Source: Dialister sp. UBA734 (GTDB lineage Bacteria > Bacillota > Negativicutes > Veillonellales > Dialisteraceae). Taken from it: a stretch of DNA of 5,323 bases. This document shows, in pieces, positions 1-5,239 of the stretch (position 1 is its first letter; every line of letters starts with the position of its first letter). Location of the stretch: contig DBLC01000088.1 in the NCBI GenBank assembly GCA_002297935.1, positions 2,272 to 7,594 of the forward strand. The letters are read 5' to 3'. A program made the translations under genes and the position numbers. The notes under the pieces were generated by a model, which saw only the letters and a list, made by a program, of their open reading frames with translations, was not told where the DNA came from and made no database searches.

Positions 1-112
1 CCAAAGTCAATATGAAAGAGGAACGGTATGAAATGAGCCATCGTCTGGGGCGTTCACACACAAGGCTAACAGGCAAGCACTGTTAACTGTATGTTATAGT
101 ATCCGATATTAG

Positions 113-121
113 ATTATATCA
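113..121 (-). promoter_or_regulatory. Possible extended -10 promoter reading leftward
   Basis: On the minus strand the sequence reads TGATATAAT, a perfect extended -10 (TG-N-TATAAT). No good -35 lies 17-18 nt upstream, where the sequence is CGAAAA or CCGAAA. Transcription would start near 106 and run off the left edge, perhaps serving a gene beyond the window. It is a single short motif in AT-rich DNA, so chance is a real alternative. Confidence 0.3.
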
Positions 122-152
122 GTACAAAATGATATTTTTCGGGTAGGAGGAT

Positions 153-192
153 TGCGTCAATAACCTTTTATAACCTTTTTAACCTAGACGCA
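153..192. repeat. AACCTTTT tandem words inside a TGCGTC/GACGCA inverted pair
   Basis: Three AACC words occur at about 10-nt spacing at 162-184, two of them followed by TTTTA or TTTTT. They are bracketed by TGCGTC (153-158) and its reverse complement GACGCA (187-192). A related stretch at 235-257 (ATAACC, 11-nt loop, GGTTAT) overlaps the stop codon of the membrane-protein gene. The roughly helical-turn spacing could suit a protein-binding site. There is no gene-level evidence for that. Confidence 0.3.
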
Positions 193-253
193 GACCATAT
201 TTTTTATATGTTAGCACCAGGAATCAGCAGAATTATAACCTTTATACCTTTGG

Positions 254-1849
254 TTATTTCTGTTTTGTCCGAATCAGTACCATCCCCCAAAGGACCGGTA
301 AGCACAATACGTAAGCGAAGGAATAGCGGAATACCGAAGACGCCGGGGTGGAAAGAAGGAGTGTAGCGGTATTGAGTAAAAGCGGCAAGGCAAGGAGTAT
401 GTTTTTTCTTTTCTTCTGGTGATATAGCAAGAGGCAAGCAAATACAGTGAGCCACAGGCAAAGACCACTGCCAAAGAAACGGCTGCCTTCAAATTGCAAA
501 TTGCACAAGGCCGACTTCCATGCCATGGGAATTGGCAAGCTGCCTACGGCCATGCGATCATTGTCGGCGGGCTTCATGTTTTTGGTATTTTCGTCACTGA
601 GAGCCCAACCGAAACGAGACTGCACGCCGTACTCCCAGGGGTCCAAGTTCCACAGGGCGTAGGTTTCGGTCATCCAACCTTCCACATAAATTCGTGGATT
701 GGAAAGGCCAGTTTCCACCCAAGCGACTAAAAATTTTCCCTTTTCCTGATTCAATCGATTCCGATGGAAGTCATCATGCCATTTGACAAAATCCACCGTA
801 TAGGGCAAGTACGCCTTTTTCCATTTCTCCTCTTCCAGCAAATCGTTCATGAGCTGCACCGTTTCTTCACTGCGTTTTCCTTCTACCACTAGGGTCCGTC
901 CCAATTGCTGCAGCGGTATGCCCATAGATTCTTGAAACAGCGGTTCCCAATGATTGGTTTCTTGGATGATTCGCGGCGGCACAATGGCCAGCAAAGCAGA
1001 CAGCACACCAATGAGGAGGATTTTCTTATTTCCATAACAGTAAAACAAAACAGCTGTCAAGAGAAGCGACACCAGCACTCCATTATTTCTAAGAAGCATG
1101 GTTCCCAGTGAGGCAATGGTAAACAGAAGCAATCGGTTCCGATTCCAGCCTGGCTGTTCTTCCTGCAACAGAAATAGCCACACCCAGAAAAGCAAAGACA
1201 AGGAAAATAATCCATCTCGCACCGCAGCGATTTCATAATTACCCACCATGGGACAAAGGAGGAAATACAAGTACAGCCCCCATCCGAAATAGCGGTGATA
1301 CTTGCTTTTGATCCAGAAACAAAACCGCGTCAAACCGAAAGTCATGAAAAGCAGCTGCAGCAGGGAAAGAAACCATACCACAGGTTCGCCAGTCTCCCAC
1401 CAATGAATGCCCAGATTCGAACCATATCCATAAACAAAGGAATAGAGCCAGGGAAACTGTACGCTGGCATACAAGGGATGGTGCATCATGTACACCGTAT
1501 CATTCATGCCCGGTGCGGGATAAAAGGCCAGCAAAAAAGGAATTTGCCAAAAGAATTGAATTCCCCAAGCCAATCCAAAAGAAGACATAGGGCTATCAGG
1601 CTTTCGCTCCACCTGCCAAGAAACCAAATAGGGCATCAAAAAGGACAACACCAGAAATAAGAACGCTCCCATTTCCAAAATGATCATGCCATCCCACCAC
1701 TCCAGCAAAGGATGGCCCGGAAGAGACAATTCCCCCGCCACGTCCATATGTGCAATTTTCAAGGTATACCAAAGAGAGGCCGAAATTGCTAAAGAAAAAA
1801 ATCCGGTCATCTTGGAAAATGGATGTTTACGCATAGGATGTTTGTGCAT
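254..1849 (-). CDS. Polytopic membrane protein, DUF6020-like (possible GT-C type glycosyltransferase)
   Basis: A 531-residue integral membrane protein with about 12 hydrophobic segments: roughly residues 14-33, 56-78, 92-110, 156-180, 189-204, 212-228, 240-252, 257-272, 276-295, 460-476, 484-500 and 506-526. A large hydrophilic domain spans about 297-455 and is probably extracytoplasmic. Motifs I associate with DUF6020-type proteins are YPAPGMND (110-117, acidic residue in the first large loop), RDG (211-213), RNNG (254-257), IPLQQLGR (311-318) and a C-terminal RYSFAY (508-513). The general plan of an acidic loop residue after early membrane helices resembles GT-C enzymes, which use lipid-linked sugars. 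That function is inference; the family has no proven reaction that I know of. The ATG at 1849 is preferred because AAAGGAG lies 5 nt upstream. A GTG at 1918 would add 23 residues encoded by a repeat and has no Shine-Dalgarno site. The gene stands alone, with no terminator seen. Confidence 0.75.
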   Translation of the reverse strand: MHKHPMRKHPFSKMTGFFSLAISASLWYTLKIAHMDVAGELSLPGHPLLEWWDGMIILEMGAFLFLVLSFLMPYLVSWQVERKPDSPMSSFGLAWGIQFFWQIPFLLAFYPAPGMNDTVYMMHHPLYASVQFPWLYSFVYGYGSNLGIHWWETGEPVVWFLSLLQLLFMTFGLTRFCFWIKSKYHRYFGWGLYLYFLLCPMVGNYEIAAVRDGLFSLSLLFWVWLFLLQEEQPGWNRNRLLLFTIASLGTMLLRNNGVLVSLLLTAVLFYCYGNKKILLIGVLSALLAIVPPRIIQETNHWEPLFQESMGIPLQQLGRTLVVEGKRSEETVQLMNDLLEEEKWKKAYLPYTVDFVKWHDDFHRNRLNQEKGKFLVAWVETGLSNPRIYVEGWMTETYALWNLDPWEYGVQSRFGWALSDENTKNMKPADNDRMAVGSLPIPMAWKSALCNLQFEGSRFFGSGLCLWLTVFACLLLYHQKKRKNILLALPLLLNTATLLLSTPASSVFRYSFAYVLCLPVLWGMVLIRTKQK

Positions 1850-1854
1850 GAAAG

Positions 1855-1861
1855 CTCCTTT
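1855..1861 (-). promoter_or_regulatory. Ribosome binding site deciding the membrane-protein start
   Basis: AAAGGAG on the minus strand, 5 nt before the ATG at 1849-1847. It supports this start over the in-frame GTG at 1918, whose intervening codons come from the repeat at 1872-1903. Confidence 0.8.
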
Positions 1862-1871
1862 ATTGTAAAAT

Positions 1872-1936
1872 AGTGCGTAATGCGAAGTGCGTAGTGCGTA
1901 ATGGTGGAAGGGGCGCACAAAGTTTGGAAGCGCCCC
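1872..1936 (+). repeat. REP-like repeat unit A (heptads plus GC-rich hairpin)
   Basis: The unit starts with heptad words GTGCGTA, ATGCGAA, GTGCGTA, GTGCGTA (1873-1900), followed by ATGGTGG. A perfect 7-bp hairpin follows, GGGGCGC (1910-1916) / GCGCCCC (1930-1936), with a 13-nt loop. The heptad block at 1872-1903 is repeated exactly in inverted orientation at 2045-2076. The unit sits just upstream of the membrane-protein gene. The GTGG before a GC-rich stem recalls the GTRG head of REP sequences. I infer a dispersed repeat family; no mobilising gene is present. Confidence 0.8.
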
Positions 1937-1952
1937 AATACCCCTTTATATA
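1924..1952 (+). promoter_or_regulatory. Promoter-like TTGGAA-17-TATATA inside and beyond unit A
   Basis: On the plus strand TTGGAA (1924-1929) and TATATA (1947-1952) are separated by exactly 17 nt. The -35 half lies in the hairpin loop of repeat unit A. It would read into the AT-rich spacer between units A and B, where there is no plus-strand gene. The AT-rich context makes a chance match likely. Confidence 0.2.
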
Positions 1953-2010
1953 TATCTATTCTGATGTATAAAGATAAATTCAGCATAAAATATGCAATAT
2001 TAAAAACTTT

Positions 2011-2076
2011 GCGGCGCTTCTAAATTTTTTTGCGCCGCCACCTTCATTACGCACTACGCACTTCGCATTACGCACT
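2011..2076 (-). repeat. REP-like repeat unit B, inverted partner of unit A
   Basis: On the minus strand the order is the same as in unit A: a 32-nt heptad block (2076-2045, identical to 1872-1903), then GGTGG, then a perfect 7-bp hairpin GCGGCGC/GCGCCGC (2032-2038 with 2011-2017) with a 14-nt A/T-rich loop. Units A and B are inverted with heptads outermost, giving 32-nt perfect arms 141 nt apart. The spacer also holds a small palindrome, GCATA-AAA-TATGC, at 1983-1995. Inverted pairs of hairpin units are typical of BIME-type mosaics. Confidence 0.8.
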
Positions 2077-2098
2077 CATACCTATATGTCAATCCCCA

Positions 2099-2131
2099 CA
2101 AAAATAAGCAGCAGGCATTTCTGCCTACTGC
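2099..2131 (-). terminator. Rho-independent terminator of the 56-aa gene
   Basis: On the minus strand GCAGTAGGCA and TGCCTGCTGC form a 10-bp stem with one G-T wobble and a GAAA tetraloop (2131-2108). TTATTTTTG follows directly. It begins 11 nt after the TAA of the small gene, which argues that this gene is expressed and ends its own transcript. Confidence 0.88.
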
Positions 2132-2141
2132 CTGTTTTGTA

Positions 2142-2312
2142 TTATTTCTTATCTTCTTTCTTTTCTACCTTTTTCAGGACCACAGAAGCGCCTTGCTTTT
2201 CTGCTTCAAATTTATCCTCTTCTGTCAAATGTTCTGAATCCAGTACAATTTTCACACCCATTCGATCCAGCATTTCATCGATGGTATGCTGTGTTTTATA
2301 CAATTCTCCCAT
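2142..2312 (-). CDS. Small charged protein of unknown function (56 aa)
   Basis: An unrecognised 56-residue open frame from ATG 2312-2310 to TAA 2144-2142. It has a strong Shine-Dalgarno site, GAGGTGA (2318-2324), 5 nt before the start, and a textbook terminator directly downstream. Together these make it a credible gene despite its size. The product is highly charged: 10 Lys, 9 Glu and 5 Asp. It has no Cys, no signal peptide and no membrane segment, so a soluble cytoplasmic protein is expected. The N-terminal half (YKTQHTIDEMLDRMGVKIVL) looks like a short helix followed by a strand, and the C-terminus ends KKVEKKEDKK. No promoter was identified; the upstream DNA is filled by repeats. I do not assign a function. 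Confidence 0.75.
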   Translation of the reverse strand: MGELYKTQHTIDEMLDRMGVKIVLDSEHLTEEDKFEAEKQGASVVLKKVEKKEDKK

Positions 2313-2340
2313 GAAAATCACCTCAAATGCTAACTAGAGA

Positions 2341-2392
2341 TTGTTGCTGGTTGTTAGTTGTTTGTTGTTGGACGCCAAACAACCGACAACAA
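2341..2392. repeat. GTT-rich inverted repeat upstream of the small gene
   Basis: The arm at 2341-2355 pairs with 2378-2392 over 15 nt with two adjacent mismatches. The intervening sequence contains more GTT-rich words. The first 20 nt (2341-2360) are identical to the reverse complement of 3799-3818, so this is the same family as the repeat between cydB and glmM. It lies 29 nt upstream of the small gene's start and would be in its leader or promoter region. Confidence 0.75.
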
Positions 2393-2405
2393 AAATATAT
2401 AAGTA

Positions 2406-2471
2406 GCGGCGCTTTCAAATGGTATGCGCCGCCACCACCATTTCTAACTTCTCACTTCTAACTTCTCACTG
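2406..2471 (-). repeat. REP-like repeat unit C with different heptads
   Basis: On the minus strand, four heptad words alternating AGTGAG-type and AAGTTAG-type occupy 2471-2444 (plus-strand words CTAACTT and CTCACTT, twice each, the last ending in G). They are followed by GGTGGTGG and a perfect 7-bp hairpin GCGGCGC/GCGCCGC (2426-2432 with 2406-2412) with a 13-nt loop containing ATTTGAAA. The hairpin core matches unit B while the heptad words differ from those in units A and B. This suggests a fixed core joined to variable short tandem words. Confidence 0.75.
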
Positions 2472-2530
2472 CCCTTACACTTGCAATGCTGTTAAGTCAA
2501 GCAAAATATACAAGAACTCTTCTGCGATAA

Positions 2531-2657
2531 AGGTTACTCAGGTTTCTCAAGTTACTCAAGTTTCTAAGGTTCCTCGAATGAGCTGATGACTCTGGCGTTT
2601 ATAAGCACATTCGGAGAACCTGAGCAGCCTGAGCAACTTGAGAAACCTGAGTGACCT
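2531..2657. repeat. Long inverted repeat built of 9-nt words downstream of cydB
   Basis: The left arm at 2531-2580 and right arm at 2608-2657 are 50 nt each. They are complementary at 42 of 50 positions, and most mismatches are transitions that still allow G-U pairs in RNA. The loop is 27 nt (2581-2607). Each arm is five tandem 9-nt words near the consensus A(A/G)GTTNCTC. The structure starts 56 nt after the cydB stop, so the cydB transcript could fold it as a long hairpin. No T-run follows on either strand, so it is not a standard terminator. In-frame stops rule out coding on the minus strand. Confidence 0.85.
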
Positions 2658-2713
2658 ATAATCAGAAGCGAAATCATCTCTACTAACACAAATTCTTAAC
2701 TTAATGACATTAC

Positions 2714-3646
2714 CTACACGTGGTCATCCCAGACATATTCTTCTTTTTTCCGAAGCACACGGTAGGCGAAGGAAGCCAGAGACAGGATGACGCCGCCCCC
2801 CAGAAGAGCCATGCCAAGAGTAGAATCCTGGAACTGCTGCAATGCGGTGAGTTCTACGGAATGATGTACAGCTACGGCAGAAGCACCAGCGGTCAGGAAT
2901 ACCAAGAGCGCCAATGCACAGGAAATATAAGAAGCCACAAGACCCACTGCCACATGACGCATTCTGGTAGAAACAAAAGCCACCAGGAAGAACACCACGG
3001 AACCACCAGCCATAGCCAGCCAAGTCAATGTATTGTATTGATATACATCGCCTACATTGACATACAACAGGCCAAAGGAAATCAGGAACAAGACCAAACT
3101 CAGGATGCCAGTTACCAAGAAGGATGCACGGAACCGTTCGCCCAAAGGATTCACCACTTTGCAAGCCCCGTAGATGGATCCCATTTGGAACATTTCCAGT
3201 ACCATCCAAATGGCAAAGAGAATGCCAAAGGCAGAGACCATGGAGCCCCCTTCTTGCAGGAAAGAACTGCCTGCCAGGGACATCAGGAACAGAGCAAATA
3301 CAGAGAAAGAACTTACCAAACGGGCTATCGTCTTCTTTCCCAAAGCCGCTTTTGCAAAGCATCCTGCCAAACGAAGCACCGCTCCTAGGACAGCCAATAC
3401 AGCCAGAATCATGCCCTGGGTAGAGCCAGCCAAAGAAGGAGCCGATGCACCAAGAGATAAAAGGCCAAAGAGCAGCCACAATTCATTGCCATCCCAACCG
3501 GGTTTCAAAAGGCCCAAAGTGGCTTTACATTCTTCGTCATTGCGACTCACATAAGGAGCTGCCAGCGACAGTCCCCAATCTGCCGCTTCCAAAAGTAAGT
3601 ACACGCCAAAACAGATAAACGGTAAAAGCAAAGTATTTGAAATCAT
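2714..3646 (-). CDS. cydB: Cytochrome bd-type quinol oxidase subunit II, divergent
   Basis: A 310-residue membrane protein with about nine hydrophobic segments, matching the CydB plan but shorter than the E. coli protein (379). By eye it aligns with E. coli CydB. LEAADWG puts Asp23 at the place of Asp29. RND at 35-37 matches RND 41-43. WDGNELW (51-57) puts Asp52 at the place of Asp58, with identical 29-residue spacing. MGSIYGACKVVNPLGERFRA (155-174) matches the QGATYLQMRTVGELHLR region. CydB pairs with CydA, which carries the haems, to oxidise quinol and reduce O2. Differences: the GGALFAAWP stretch is replaced by FGLLSLGASAP, and Asp105 appears to be Phe97. No cydA lies next to it, as glmM is upstream. 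The start at 3646 is chosen for GGGGAGGA 4 nt upstream; an in-frame GTG at 3682 lacks one. It has its own promoter-like element. Confidence 0.8.
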   Translation of the reverse strand: MISNTLLLPFICFGVYLLLEAADWGLSLAAPYVSRNDEECKATLGLLKPGWDGNELWLLFGLLSLGASAPSLAGSTQGMILAVLAVLGAVLRLAGCFAKAALGKKTIARLVSSFSVFALFLMSLAGSSFLQEGGSMVSAFGILFAIWMVLEMFQMGSIYGACKVVNPLGERFRASFLVTGILSLVLFLISFGLLYVNVGDVYQYNTLTWLAMAGGSVVFFLVAFVSTRMRHVAVGLVASYISCALALLVFLTAGASAVAVHHSVELTALQQFQDSTLGMALLGGGVILSLASFAYRVLRKKEEYVWDDHV

Positions 3647-3650
3647 AAAG

Positions 3651-3658
3651 TCCTCCCC
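3651..3658 (-). promoter_or_regulatory. Ribosome binding site deciding the cydB start
   Basis: GGGGAGGA on the minus strand, 4 nt before the ATG at 3646-3644. It settles the start of cydB at this ATG over the in-frame GTG at 3682, and places the conserved Asp23/Asp52 at family-like positions. Confidence 0.85.
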
Positions 3659-3694
3659 ACTTTCACTGATTAAAAAAAACACGCCGTCTATTGA

Positions 3695-3703
3695 AGTATA
3701 TCA
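3695..3703 (-). promoter_or_regulatory. Extended -10 promoter for cydB
   Basis: TGATATACT on the minus strand is a TG-N-TATACT extended -10. It would start transcription near 3688 and give a leader of about 42 nt before the cydB ATG. There is no recognisable -35 at 17 nt (sequence near TTTCCCC), which is tolerable for extended -10 promoters but could also mean an activator is used. No clear FNR or Rex operator was seen around it. Confidence 0.5.
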
Positions 3704-3745
3704 CAGAAAAGGAAGGTGGGGAAATGATTTTTAGAGAATTAGCAA

Positions 3746-3818
3746 TTGTTGTTAGTTGTTAGTTGTTGGTTGTTTGGTTTCAAGCAACTAACAACCAGCA
3801 ACTAACAACCAGCAACAA
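3746..3818. repeat. GTTAGTT-type heptad inverted repeat between glmM and cydB
   Basis: The left arm (3746-3774) and right arm (3790-3818) are 29 nt each and complementary at 26 positions. All three differences are transitions that permit G-U pairs. The arms are made of GTTAGTT, GTTGGTT and similar heptads. The right arm runs into the A-tract of the glmM terminator (3817-3842). The family recurs at 2341-2392. It separates glmM from cydB, upstream of the cydB promoter. Confidence 0.82.
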
Positions 3819-3842
3819 AAAAGAGCCTCTCGGCTCTTTTTT
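3817..3842 (-). terminator. Rho-independent terminator of glmM
   Basis: On the minus strand GAGCC and GGCTC form a stem extended by A6/T6, with a GAGA tetraloop and a final run of six T. It starts 12 nt after the glmM stop. The symmetrical A/T extensions mean it could work on both strands, though no plus-strand gene ends here. It implies glmM is not co-transcribed with cydB. Confidence 0.9.
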
Positions 3843-3854
3843 ACTCACAACGTA

Positions 3855-5204
3855 TTAATTATTTTCCACGCCCAATTCATGTTCTACCACGGAAGCAATG
3901 TCATCGATAATGCGTTCCAGCTGGTTCAGTTCTTTGCCTTCGCCCATGACGCGAATCAGTGGTTCTGTACCGGAAGCACGAACCAGGATACGGCCATCAC
4001 TCCCCAGTTCTTCTTCTGCCGCTTTGATGGAAGCCTGAATCAGTTCATTTTCTTCCCAACCAATTTTGCTGTACACTTTTACGTTTTTCAAAATCTGCGG
4101 ATAGGTCACCATGAGCTGATTCAATGCAGACATGGTTTTGCCAGATTCACGAAGGACTTTCAACGTCTGCAGGGCTGTAACCAGGCCGTCACCGGTGGTA
4201 TTGAATTCTGGGAAAATAATATGTCCGGACTGTTCACCGCCGATGGAGTAATCATGTTTCAGCATTTCTTCCAATACATAGCGATCGCCCACCTGGGTAG
4301 AAACGGTCTGACATCCGTTTTCTTTCAATGCTTTCCCAAATCCCAGGTTGCTCATGACAGTTCCAACAACCATGTTGTCATGGAGACGGCCTTCTTTTTT
4401 CATCTGCAGCGCATTGATGAGCATCAAATGGTCGCCGTCAAGGATCTGTCCTTTTTCATCTACGAAAAGGCAACGATCTGCATCGCCATCGTTAGCAATC
4501 CCGCAAAGAGCGCCTTCGGAAACCACTCTCTTCTGCAGATGTTCCATATGGGTGGAACCGCAGCCATTGTTGATGTTCACACCATTTGGTTCATGGTAAA
4601 TAGCCACCACTTCAGCACCCAGGTCTTTCAAAATGCCTGGCAGGAAATCGCTGGCTGCCCCATTAGCAGAGTCAGTCACAATTTTCATGCCTTTGAAATC
4701 CCCATCCACGGTGGATTTGATAAATTCGCGATACATGTCTGCCAGTTCCGGTCTATGACGAATGACGCCGATAGCATCTCCGGTCGGACGAGCAATTTCA
4801 TCATCATGACGAAGAATGTTTTCGATATCTTCTTCTGTTTTATCTGGCAATTTGTACCCATTGCGATCAAAGAATTTGATTCCGTTATCCGGGAACGGGT
4901 TATGGGATGCAGAAATCACAACCCCTGCATCGTATCCTTCTTTTTTGGTGAGATAAGCAATGCCCGGTGTCGGAATGACCCCTGCCAAATCCACATCTAC
5001 GCCAGAAGCACAAAGACCAGCTGCCAGGGCTGCGGTCAGCATAGAACCAGAAATACGGGTATCCATGCCAATCAGGAAGCGATGATTGCCACCGGCTTTG
5101 CAGAAATACGCACCAGCTGCACGACCCAGCTGATAAGCCAATTCAGGCATCAATGTGGAATTCACCAATCCACGCACACCATCTGTACCAAATAATGTAA
5201 CCAT
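3855..5204 (-). CDS. glmM: Phosphoglucosamine mutase
   Basis: A complete 449-residue GlmM, the usual family length. It interconverts glucosamine-6-phosphate and glucosamine-1-phosphate in the cytoplasm, the step that feeds GlmU and UDP-GlcNAc for peptidoglycan and other envelope polymers. The four alpha-phosphohexomutase landmarks are all present: the phosphoserine loop ISASHNPF (97-104) with catalytic Ser100; the metal site DGDADR (239-244) with Asp239, Asp241 and Asp243; the sugar-binding GGEQSGH (322-328); and the phosphate-binding RASGTEPLIRV (409-419). The N-terminus LFGTDGVRG (4-12) is typical of GlmM as opposed to PGM/PMM. The ATG at 5204 is preceded by GGGGAGG (5211-5217) at 6 nt. It has its own promoter and terminator, so it appears monocistronic. 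In many Firmicutes it follows cdaA and ybbR/cdaR; that arrangement is not seen in the 119 nt upstream here. Confidence 0.97.
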   Translation of the reverse strand: MVTLFGTDGVRGLVNSTLMPELAYQLGRAAGAYFCKAGGNHRFLIGMDTRISGSMLTAALAAGLCASGVDVDLAGVIPTPGIAYLTKKEGYDAGVVISASHNPFPDNGIKFFDRNGYKLPDKTEEDIENILRHDDEIARPTGDAIGVIRHRPELADMYREFIKSTVDGDFKGMKIVTDSANGAASDFLPGILKDLGAEVVAIYHEPNGVNINNGCGSTHMEHLQKRVVSEGALCGIANDGDADRCLFVDEKGQILDGDHLMLINALQMKKEGRLHDNMVVGTVMSNLGFGKALKENGCQTVSTQVGDRYVLEEMLKHDYSIGGEQSGHIIFPEFNTTGDGLVTALQTLKVLRESGKTMSALNQLMVTYPQILKNVKVYSKIGWEENELIQASIKAAEEELGSDGRILVRASGTEPLIRVMGEGKELNQLERIIDDIASVVEHELGVENN

Positions 5205-5239
5205 TTAAATCCTCCCCAAATATACATTTCAACCATCAA

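Larger units (their letters stand above)
1..253. other. Left-edge region, no confident gene
   Basis: No gene can be supported here. On the plus strand one frame is open from the left edge to a TAA at 84-86 (27 codons in the window). It could be the tail of a gene outside the window, but nothing in it is recognisable. On the minus strand an ATG at 41-39 stays open to the left edge (MAHFIPFLFHIDF) but has no Shine-Dalgarno site. A 6-bp hairpin, TAACAG/CTGTTA, lies at 67-85. AT-rich sequence with repeated AACCTTT words fills 159-252. I see no convincing terminator for the membrane-protein gene that ends at 254. Confidence 0.4.

Noticed and set aside
1..86. 3' end of a plus-strand gene (27 codons, stop at 84-86)
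   Set aside because: The piece is too short to tell from chance, with no recognisable protein sequence and no terminator after it.
447..1868. Several plus-strand open frames of 60-120 codons opposite the membrane-protein gene
   Set aside because: They are short, lack ribosome binding sites, and the minus frame is a continuous hydrophobic protein with conserved motifs.
1863..1868. TACAAT as -10 box for the membrane-protein gene
   Set aside because: It abuts the Shine-Dalgarno site, so the transcript would start inside or after it, and there is no -35 at 17 nt.
1872..2076. Insertion sequence with terminal inverted repeats
   Set aside because: The 141-nt interior has no transposase. A MITE is conceivable, but internal hairpins and heptad structure fit a REP-like pair better, and no target-site duplication was seen.
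2086..2337. 83-codon plus-strand frame over the 56-aa gene
   Set aside because: The opposite strand has the Shine-Dalgarno site and terminator in the right places. This frame has neither and reads through the terminator hairpin.
1872..2471. CRISPR array
   Set aside because: Repeats are tandem 7-nt words or inverted pairs, not equal-length direct repeats separated by unique spacers, and no cas genes are present.
2720..3388. 222-codon plus-strand frame and 251-codon alternative minus frame over cydB
   Set aside because: Both are shadows of cydB: low-complexity translations without family motifs, whereas the cydB frame carries WDGN and RND at family positions.
3682..3682. GTG start 12 codons upstream for cydB
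   Set aside because: It has no Shine-Dalgarno site and the extension encodes the true ribosome binding site (SGED).
3879..5195. 438-codon open frame on the plus strand opposite glmM
   Set aside because: It lies entirely antisense to an unmistakable glmM, has no Shine-Dalgarno site and no recognisable domains. Long antisense frames are a known side effect of codon bias.
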